A stretch of DNA of 19,000 nucleotides from Treponema sp. (GTDB taxonomy: Bacteria; Spirochaetota; Spirochaetia; Treponematales; Breznakiellaceae), in NCBI GenBank assembly GCA_031255615.1, contig JAIRSD010000195.1:1-19000 (forward strand). Direction: 5' to 3'. Positions 7,695 through 13,371 of the stretch are shown in pieces. The notes below the pieces were generated by a model. That model saw only the letters and a program-made list of their open reading frames with translations. It ran no database searches and was not told the DNA's origin. A program made the translations under genes and the position numbers. Each line of letters opens with the position of its first letter. The first letter of the stretch is position 1.

Positions 7695-8936
7695 ATGGTT
7701 GTCGGCCTTGACATTGGTACGACGAAAGTATGTGCGGTCATCGGCGAGCGCAACGAGAAGGGGATACCGGAGATTACCGGTCTGGGGGTATGCCCCTCTA
7801 CGGGCATGAAAAAAGGGGTGGTGACGAATATCGAGGCTACCCTTCGTTCTGTTACTACCGCTATTGAAGCGGCGGAGATGATGTGCGGCAGGGAGGTGCA
7901 TAGCTGCTGGACCGGCGTAGGGGGGAGTCATATCGATGGAATCAATTCCCGGGGGGTGGTGACGGTATCGGGGAAGAACCGGGAAACCCGGGAGATAGGA
8001 CCCGCCGATCTGAGCCGGGTGCTTCAAATAGCCCAGGAAGTGGTGATCCCTATGGATCGCCAGATTCTGGAAGTGATTCCCCAAAGTTATATTGTGGACA
8101 ACCAGAAGGGGATCCGTAATCCCCTGGATATGCTGGGGGTCCGGCTTGAGGCGGAGGTGCACATCATTACCTGCTCAAGCACCAGCGCCCAAAACCTGAT
8201 CAACTGTGTGAACCGCGCCGGGTTCCACGCCCAGTTGATACTTCAATCCCTGGCCGCCGGCCGTTCGGTGCTTACCGAGGAAGAAAAGGATATGGGAGTG
8301 GCCCTGGTTGATCTGGGAGGGGGGACTACGGAAATGCTGGTCTATTCCGAGGGGGCTCCCTATTCAACCACCACCATCCCCGCGGGCACGGAACTGGTAA
8401 CCCGGGACATATCGATCATCAAAAGCATTTCCTTTGAGAACGCGGAAAAGATAAAGATCGCCGCCGGCTGCTGTTGGGAAAGCCTTTTGGAGGGAGAAGA
8501 TGTGATCATCCCCGGTATTGGGGGGCGTCCCACGATCCCCATTCCCCGGGAACATATTCTGGAGATTGTCCGGCCCCGGATGGAGGAGATCTACAGGATG
8601 GTGAAAGAGAAACTTGATAAATTGGTCCTGGCCCGTCCTCTGGGGGCGGGGATCGTTCTTACCGGAGGCGGGGCCATGCTTTCCGGGGCCGCGGAACTGG
8701 CTTCTTATATTTTTAAGATGCCTGTCCGGGTGGGGAATCCCCTTCCTCTGCCGGGGCTTACGGAGGAATACTGCAGCCCGATCTATGCTACCGCTATAGG
8801 GCTCGCTCTGGAAGGAAACGACCGGGAGACGAGGGGGCTGGAAGAACGGGGAGGAGAAAAATCCAGCGGGGGAAAAGGAGGGGGTTTTCTACCGGTTGGA
8901 AAACTTATTGAATGGTTGAGGAGGGAATTTTTTTAG
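7695..8936 (+). CDS. ftsA: Cell division protein FtsA
   Basis: FtsA is an actin-like ATPase that tethers FtsZ filaments to the membrane. The 413-residue protein shows the phosphate 1 motif VGLDIGTTKVCAVIGE (residues 3-18), the phosphate 2 region LVDLGGGTTEMLVY, and the adenosine motif LTGGGAMLSG. The C-terminal tail GKLIEWLRREFF is an amphipathic helix typical of the membrane-targeting sequence, reached through a Gly/Glu/Lys-rich linker. The listed ATG is the first canonical start; a CTG at 7680 with an ideally spaced ribosome site may be the real one. It follows ftsQ immediately. Unlike in most clusters, ftsZ does not follow directly but after a 520-nt gap. Confidence 0.95.
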   Translation: MVVGLDIGTTKVCAVIGERNEKGIPEITGLGVCPSTGMKKGVVTNIEATLRSVTTAIEAAEMMCGREVHSCWTGVGGSHIDGINSRGVVTVSGKNRETREIGPADLSRVLQIAQEVVIPMDRQILEVIPQSYIVDNQKGIRNPLDMLGVRLEAEVHIITCSSTSAQNLINCVNRAGFHAQLILQSLAAGRSVLTEEEKDMGVALVDLGGGTTEMLVYSEGAPYSTTTIPAGTELVTRDISIIKSISFENAEKIKIAAGCCWESLLEGEDVIIPGIGGRPTIPIPREHILEIVRPRMEEIYRMVKEKLDKLVLARPLGAGIVLTGGGAMLSGAAELASYIFKMPVRVGNPLPLPGLTEEYCSPIYATAIGLALEGNDRETRGLEERGGEKSSGGKGGGFLPVGKLIEWLRREFF

Positions 8937-8993
8937 CGAATCGAGGTTAAGCCAATGGTTCCCGGTTTACTCCGGTCCCTCCTCATCGGGCGT

Positions 8994-9201
8994 CTGCGGC
9001 CCGCAAAGAGGGCCGGCGGCAGGGATGCGGGACCACAGCGCGTGGGTACGGTGGTTTTTTGGAGTTTGGGGCGGGACCCCAAACTCCCACCGGGAGATAG
9101 GCGCCATGGGTTTTTGCGGAGCAAAAACTTACAGGCTGAAAATCCGCAGGGAGGCGGATTTTCAGAAGGCGAAAGCCGCGCCGGCCGGCGCGGCTTTCGC
9201 C
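8994..9201. repeat. Array of five unrelated stem-loops
   Basis: Stem-loops were read directly. An imperfect one lies at 8994-9022. Perfect ones are: 9061-9087 (11-bp stem starting GGAGTTTGGGG, loop CGGGA); 9110-9128 (8-bp stem starting GTTTTTGC, loop GGA); 9136-9165 (12-bp stem starting CTGAAAATCCGC, loop AGGGAG); and 9168-9201, a 34-nt perfect palindrome whose arm starts GGCGAAAGCCGCG. The stems share no sequence with each other and are separated by short linkers. None is followed by a U run on the plus strand, so they do not look like ordinary terminators. Confidence 0.75.
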
Positions 9202-9308
9202 CGCGCAAGGGATAGAAGCGGAACAAAAACCCGCAAGGGTTTTTGTTAGAGCGGATAGCCCGGTTTTTTGCGGCTTGCCGCAAAAAATGCGCCCAACATA
9301 GACTCGAC
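9192..9308 (+). repeat. Dispersed hairpin-bearing repeat element, copy 2
   Basis: The linker blocks match those at 1002-1118. Between them sit two perfect hairpins: 9222-9247, an 11-bp stem (AACAAAAACCC) closed by a GCAA tetraloop of the GNRA type, and 9264-9287, a 10-bp stem (TTTTTTGCGG) closed by CTTG. The second is followed by TGCGCCC and not by a T run. The left end overlaps the 34-nt palindrome at 9168-9201. Conserved linkers with freely varying but intact stems suggest selection on structure. Confidence 0.7.
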
Positions 9309-9360
9309 ATTTATCGTTTTTTGAAATGAACATTGCCGGTTGGAAACACCGCTAAAGTTA

Positions 9361-9440
9361 AGGAGGGTAATAGTATCTTCGTTTTGATCGGCGCCTTTGC
9401 CGCGGAAATGGAAGTATTATTATATGACAGGGGTAAATAA
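9361..9440 (+). other. Possible short leader reading frame with ATC start ahead of ftsZ
   Basis: AGGAGGG at 9361-9367 is the strongest ribosome-site match in the gap, yet no ATG, GTG or TTG follows at normal spacing. An ATC at 9375, 8 nt beyond GGAGG, opens 21 codons ([21 protein letters not shown]) ending with TAA at 9438-9440, 16 nt before the ftsZ ATG. It could be a leader peptide, a remnant of a lost gene's 5' end, or coincidence. Confidence 0.2.
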
Positions 9441-9456
9441 GATTTGGGGGTCTACT

Positions 9457-10680
9457 ATGCCAATGCACATTGTGGTTAATGAAGACGGCGCGGCTGATCG
9501 GACGGTGGTTCCGGCGTTGATTAAGGTGATTGGTGTCGGCGGCGGCGGCACCAATGCGGTAAACTGGATGATTGAATGCGGCTTGCAGGATGTGGAATTC
9601 ATCACGGTTAATACGGATATCCAGGATTTGATAAGCAAGAGCAAGGCCCCGGTGAAGCTGCAAATTGGTCAAAAATTGACCGGGGGCCGGGGCGCGGGCG
9701 GGATACCCGAGAAGGGGGAAAAGGCCGCCAACGAGGATCTGGAGCAGATTCGGGAGTATGTGAAGGGCGCGACTATGGTTTTTATTACCGCCGGTATGGG
9801 GGGCGGCACCGGAACGGGGGCGGCACCGGTCATCGCCAAGGCCGCCCGGGAAGAAGGCGCCTTGACGGTCGGGGTGGTGACGAAGCCTTTCTCCTTTGAG
9901 GGAGCCCATAAGATGAAGCTGGCGGTAGAGGGAATCCGAAAGATGGAAGAAGCGGTGGACACGCTGATCAAGATTCCCAACCAGCAGATTCTGAGTCAAG
10001 TGGACCGGAAGACATCCCTCCTCCAGTCCTTCCACTTGGTCGATGACGTGCTTCGTCAGGCGGTCCAGGGGATTTGGGATCTTATTTCCCAGACGGGCCA
10101 GATCAACATAGATTTCGCCGATGTGGAATCCACCATGAAAAATCAGGGAGAGGCCCTTATGGGCATCGGCTTTGGTTCGGGGGAAAACCGGGCCGCCGAA
10201 GCCGCCAAGCGGGCTATTGAAAATCCTCTTTTGGAGGAAAATTCCACCGAGGGCGCCACCCGGATTTTGGTAAATGTGGCGGGAAATGAAAACCTGTCCA
10301 TGGCGGAAGTGGAAGAGGTTATCAGCATTATCGGCGGCAATGCCGATCCCGATGTAGCCCTTAACTGGGGGGTCAGGCTGGATTCTTCCCTGGAGGATAA
10401 GCTGCGGGTTACCGTAGTGGCTACCGGGTTTAAGGGCGGGGGCGGCCGTGTGGAGGCGGAGCCGGGGAATACCGGCGAGCCGGTAAAGCCGCGGGAGTCC
10501 GATTTTATTGACATTGCCGAATGGCAAAAGATACGGGAACGGACTACCGATAAGAGCGGCGGGGATTTTCTTTCCCGGAGGAATTATTCCGAGGAAGATC
10601 TGGAAGTGCCCGCGGTTATCCGCAAGCCCTTGAAGTATTCTTTTGAGAATTTTGCCGACCGCAGCGCGGGAGGCCAGTAA
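9457..10680 (+). CDS. ftsZ: Cell division protein FtsZ
   Basis: FtsZ is the tubulin-like GTPase that forms the division ring. The 407-residue protein has the GGGGTNAVN loop (28-36), the tubulin signature GGGTGTG (115-121), and the T7 loop NIDFADV (217-223) that completes the GTPase site of the neighbouring subunit. A short charged linker (about 330-378) leads to [10 protein letters not shown] (381-390), which fits the C-terminal peptide that binds FtsA; unusually, 17 more residues follow it. The ATG at 9457 is chosen because the family starts only about 20 residues before the first glycine loop; ATG 9424 and TTG 9397 are in frame upstream. The ribosome site is modest (GGGGG, 6 nt ahead). The next gene starts 2 nt after the stop. 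Confidence 0.96.
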   Translation: MPMHIVVNEDGAADRTVVPALIKVIGVGGGGTNAVNWMIECGLQDVEFITVNTDIQDLISKSKAPVKLQIGQKLTGGRGAGGIPEKGEKAANEDLEQIREYVKGATMVFITAGMGGGTGTGAAPVIAKAAREEGALTVGVVTKPFSFEGAHKMKLAVEGIRKMEEAVDTLIKIPNQQILSQVDRKTSLLQSFHLVDDVLRQAVQGIWDLISQTGQINIDFADVESTMKNQGEALMGIGFGSGENRAAEAAKRAIENPLLEENSTEGATRILVNVAGNENLSMAEVEEVISIIGGNADPDVALNWGVRLDSSLEDKLRVTVVATGFKGGGGRVEAEPGNTGEPVKPRESDFIDIAEWQKIRERTTDKSGGDFLSRRNYSEEDLEVPAVIRKPLKYSFENFADRSAGGQ

Positions 10681-10682
10681 GG

Positions 10683-11621
10683 GTGGCTCCGGCGGCCCTT
10701 GACAGACAGTTTTATTCACGTCTCATCGCCCAGGAACGCCGTTCCCCCTTGACCGCGGAAACTTACCAGGCCGAGGCGCGGCGTTTTCTGGAATGGCTTG
10801 AGGCGGAAAATCTGAAAGTGGAATCGGTGGAGTCGCCGGATCTGGTGAGGTATCTGGACAGGCGGCGGAACGGCGATCGGATAGACAGCCGTTCCGCCGC
10901 AAAGGTAATCTCTATACTTCGGTCGTTTTTCCGCTTCGCGGTGGATGAGTTTGTGAGAAAGGACAATCCCGCTTCTATTCTGGAGATGCCCCGGAGATCC
11001 CGCCGTCTGCCGGAATTGCTTTCCCGGGAAGCGGTGGAACGGGTCCTTGATACGATGGATGCGAAAACTCCCCTGGGTTTGCGGGATAGGGCTATTTTTG
11101 AGCTTATCTATTCCGCGGGGCTTAGGGTTTCCGAGGCCGTAAGCCTTAACCTGCGGGATCTTGATATGCCCTCCGGTTCTTCGGGGAAAAACGCCGGGGG
11201 GCTTGCGCGGGTCCGGGGCAAGGGGAATAAGGAGCGGCTGGTGGTTTTTGGAAACGCCGCGGCGTCCTGGCTGCGGCGCTATCTGGAAGAGTCCCGTCCG
11301 AAGTTGACCGGGCGTTTTCATAGTCCGGCCCTCTTTATCGGCCGCTCGGGGAAAAGGTTGTCCCGAAAGGGGATATGGAAAAACTACGCCAAGTTTACCG
11401 CCCTGGCGGGGACCAGTTCCCGGATCCATACCCTGCGGCACAGTTTTGCCACGGAATTGCTTTCCGGCGGGGCGGATCTCCGGTCGGTGCAGGAACTGCT
11501 GGGGCACAGCGATCTTACCACTACCCAGATATACACCCATGTGGATGCCTCTCTTTTGCGGGAGAATCACCGGAGATTCCTGCCCCGGCTGGGGAAGGAA
11601 CAACAGGGTGCGGAAAAATGA
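10683..11621 (+). CDS. Tyrosine recombinase, XerC/XerD family (XerD-like)
   Basis: Xer proteins resolve chromosome dimers at dif during division. The 312-residue protein has an N-terminal SAM-like core-binding domain (about 8-95) and a catalytic domain with all expected residues: Arg148 (AGLRVSE), Lys180 (GKGNKER), His249 and Arg252 (HTLRHSF), His275 (LLGHSDL) and nucleophile Tyr284 (TQIYTHV). The terminal LLRENHRRFLPR is closer to XerD than to XerC in style, but assignment is tentative. Translation starts at GTG 10683, with GGGAGG about 10 nt upstream inside the end of ftsZ. Placement behind ftsZ and a second Xer protein 4 kb downstream make a chromosomal Xer role more likely than a mobile-element integrase. 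Confidence 0.9.
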   Translation: MAPAALDRQFYSRLIAQERRSPLTAETYQAEARRFLEWLEAENLKVESVESPDLVRYLDRRRNGDRIDSRSAAKVISILRSFFRFAVDEFVRKDNPASILEMPRRSRRLPELLSREAVERVLDTMDAKTPLGLRDRAIFELIYSAGLRVSEAVSLNLRDLDMPSGSSGKNAGGLARVRGKGNKERLVVFGNAAASWLRRYLEESRPKLTGRFHSPALFIGRSGKRLSRKGIWKNYAKFTALAGTSSRIHTLRHSFATELLSGGADLRSVQELLGHSDLTTTQIYTHVDASLLRENHRRFLPRLGKEQQGAEK

Positions 11622-12370
11622 AGATGAAGCAGTCGGGAAAGATCCTTGGCATAGCGGCGGTGCTCCTGATCGCCGGTATTATTCTGGGAGTATACTTGAT
11701 GGAACGGCAGAAAAGCCGCTACCAGTTGGCCCGCCGTATCGCGGATTTGAGCCCTCGGGGGGGGGTTCCCGTTACTGTCGAGGGGATTCGCTCCGCCATA
11801 GCTATCTACGAGGAGGCCCTTGAAGAACATATACAGGTTGCCGTCCAGTCCGGCACTTATTGGAAGATTCTGGCGGTCCGTCTGGCGGACCGGGGGATGC
11901 ACATGGACGCACTGGATGCGCTGGAGAAAAGCATCCGGTACAACGGGGAAGACCCTACCATTTTTTATTTGACCGGGGTTTCCGCCGCTATCGCGGCGAA
12001 GAATTCCCTGGGTTTTTCCCGGGAGGGCGTTGAGGCCGAGGCGGAGCGTTATTTTACCATGGCCGAGCGGGCCTATCTGCGGGCTATCGAACTTGACGAT
12101 GCCTACGCCAAGCCCCGTTATGGGTTGGGAATTCTTTACAGCTTCGAGTTGGATCGTCCGGCGGACGCCGTTCCCCATCTGGAGAGATACCTGGAACTTA
12201 TGAACAGGGATGTGGACGCCATGTTTGCCCTGGCCCGTTCCTATTACATGATTGAAGATTATGAGAGGGCGGTCGATCTTTACGACCGGATCCTTGTATC
12301 GACGAAAGACGCGGGCAGGAGGGAGGAGGCGCGGAATAACCGGGACTATGTCATGGGGCAAATGCGGTAA
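11618..12370 (+). CDS. Membrane-anchored TPR-repeat protein, function unknown
   Basis: The 250-residue protein starts with a Lys-rich segment and an uncleaved-looking membrane helix (about residues 9-28, ending GVYLMERQ), then a helical region carrying TPR-like repeats, clearest at about 145-235 (for example AYLRAIELDDAYAKPRYGLG and ARSYYMIEDYERAVDLYDRI). It is probably anchored in the inner membrane with the repeats in the periplasm, acting as a protein-binding scaffold. The ATG overlaps the recombinase stop as ATGA, and its own stop overlaps the dprA ATG by 1 nt, so it is translationally coupled on both sides. No specific function can be read from the sequence; a link to division or envelope is suggested only by its neighbours. 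Confidence 0.85.
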   Translation: MKMKQSGKILGIAAVLLIAGIILGVYLMERQKSRYQLARRIADLSPRGGVPVTVEGIRSAIAIYEEALEEHIQVAVQSGTYWKILAVRLADRGMHMDALDALEKSIRYNGEDPTIFYLTGVSAAIAAKNSLGFSREGVEAEAERYFTMAERAYLRAIELDDAYAKPRYGLGILYSFELDRPADAVPHLERYLELMNRDVDAMFALARSYYMIEDYERAVDLYDRILVSTKDAGRREEARNNRDYVMGQMR

Positions 12371-13320
12371 TGGCCGACTGTGCTGTACTCGATCTGCTGA
12401 TCCTTCGTATCCCCGGTCTGAAACCGGCGGAACAGGTGGAATTGTGCGGGAGATTCAACGGAGAGGATGATGCGGCAGGAATTTCCCGGGGGGATTTGGA
12501 GGCCGTCCTGGGCCGCCCCCTTGAAGGGGTTGCCTCCCTGGATGAACTCCGCCTTTCCGTGGAACGGGAGGCCGGATCCGCCCGGGCGAGGGGCATCCGC
12601 TGGGTTTCCATCGTTTCCGCCGCCTATCCTCCCCCGCTTCGGGAGATCGCCGATCCCCCGGCTCTGCTTTTTTACCGGGGGACCCTGCCGGACGGGGAAA
12701 GGCCCATGGTCGCCGTCGTGGGGACCCGCAGGCCCCACGGGGCTGCGCTGCGGGGGGCCTTTGAGATTGGCCGGGACCTTGGCGGGCAGGGTATTTCCGT
12801 TGTTTCCGGCCTTGCCCTGGGAATCGACGCCGCTTCCCACCGGGGAAATTTGGAGGGCGGCGGCAAGACCTACGCGGTGCTGGGCTCCGGGGTGGACGAG
12901 ATTTATCCTTCCTCCAACCGTCCCCTGGCCCGGCGGATTTTACAGGCCGGAGGGGGGATTCTTTCGGAATATCCGCCGGGGACGGGGCCCCGGAAATGGT
13001 ATTACCCCGCCCGGAACCGGATTATCTCCGCCCTGGCCCGGGGAACCCTGATTGTAGAGGCCCCCGCTAAATCGGGGGCCCTCATTACGGCCCGTTTTGC
13101 CCGGGAGCAGGGGAGGGATCTTTGGGCGGCGGCGGCGGGCATGAACGCCGAGGGAACGGCCCTCCTGGCGGAGGAGGGCGCGGGGATTATCCATTCCGCA
13201 TCTGATATACTGCGGGAATGGGGATTGGAACGGCGGGCGGAAGGCTGCGGAAAAGTTGAGGGCCGCGCGATTGGCAAGGATCTGGCCGATTCTTTGGCCC
13301 GTCAATTGACAATTAGTTAA
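12370..13320 (+). CDS. dprA: DNA-processing protein DprA (Smf), short form
   Basis: DprA binds incoming single-stranded DNA and loads RecA during transformation; many non-competent bacteria also keep it. The 316-residue protein has an N-terminal helical region (about 1-75) and the Rossmann-like domain with VVGTRRP (117-122), VVSGLALGIDAASHRG (144-159), LGSGVDEIYPSSNR (171-184), SEYPPGTGPRKWYYPARNRI (199-218) and VEAPAKSGALITA (229-241). The loop after GRDLWAA is shortened and lacks the usual Pro-Gly, and the winged-helix domain found at the C-terminus of many DprA proteins is missing. The ATG overlaps the TPR gene stop by 1 nt. Order dprA-topA-xer-hslVU is shared with Bacillus and spirochaetes. 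Confidence 0.94.
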   Translation: MADCAVLDLLILRIPGLKPAEQVELCGRFNGEDDAAGISRGDLEAVLGRPLEGVASLDELRLSVEREAGSARARGIRWVSIVSAAYPPPLREIADPPALLFYRGTLPDGERPMVAVVGTRRPHGAALRGAFEIGRDLGGQGISVVSGLALGIDAASHRGNLEGGGKTYAVLGSGVDEIYPSSNRPLARRILQAGGGILSEYPPGTGPRKWYYPARNRIISALARGTLIVEAPAKSGALITARFAREQGRDLWAAAAGMNAEGTALLAEEGAGIIHSASDILREWGLERRAEGCGKVEGRAIGKDLADSLARQLTIS

Positions 13321-13334
13321 GGTCTTTTCAAAAT
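13306..13334 (+). promoter_or_regulatory. Probable sigma70-type promoter of topA
   Basis: A perfect TTGACA at 13306-13311 is followed after 17 nt by CAAAAT at 13329-13334 (4 of 6 matches to the -10 consensus). The -35 overlaps the last codons of dprA and the start site would fall near 13341, about 30 nt before the topA ATG. A small inverted repeat (GTCC-TAA-GGAC) follows at about 13342-13352. Confidence 0.55.
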
Positions 13335-13371
13335 GCTTAAGTCCTAAGGACGCGAACCAGAGGGAAGATAC

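Larger units (their letters stand above)
8937..9456. other. Long hairpin-rich gap between ftsA and ftsZ
   Basis: This gap has no credible gene; the short open frames run through palindromes. It holds at least seven stem-loops (8994-9287), a copy of the dispersed repeat element at 9192-9308, and a Shine-Dalgarno-like AAGGAGGG at 9360-9367 far ahead of ftsZ. No convincing promoter was found near ftsZ, although ftsZ probably has one given the distance and the intervening structure. Confidence 0.75.

Noticed and set aside
9264..9287. Hairpin as a Rho-independent terminator
   Set aside because: The T run forms part of the stem's left arm and an A run the right arm; no T run follows on the plus strand.
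8994..9308. REP/RAYT palindromes, insertion-sequence ends or CRISPR array
   Set aside because: Stems differ in sequence from one to the next, no transposase or cas gene is present, and spacing is irregular.
8955..9333. Several short open frames in the ftsA-ftsZ gap
   Set aside because: They run through perfect palindromes on both strands, lack ribosome sites and have no protein-like composition.
9358..10719. 453-codon open frame antisense to ftsZ
   Set aside because: It mirrors the ftsZ codons in GC-rich DNA; the product is Pro/His/Arg-rich with no domain and no ribosome site.
10683..11621. First recombinase as a phage or island integrase
   Set aside because: It is tightly packed between ftsZ and a coupled TPR gene, with no attachment repeats or mobile genes nearby.
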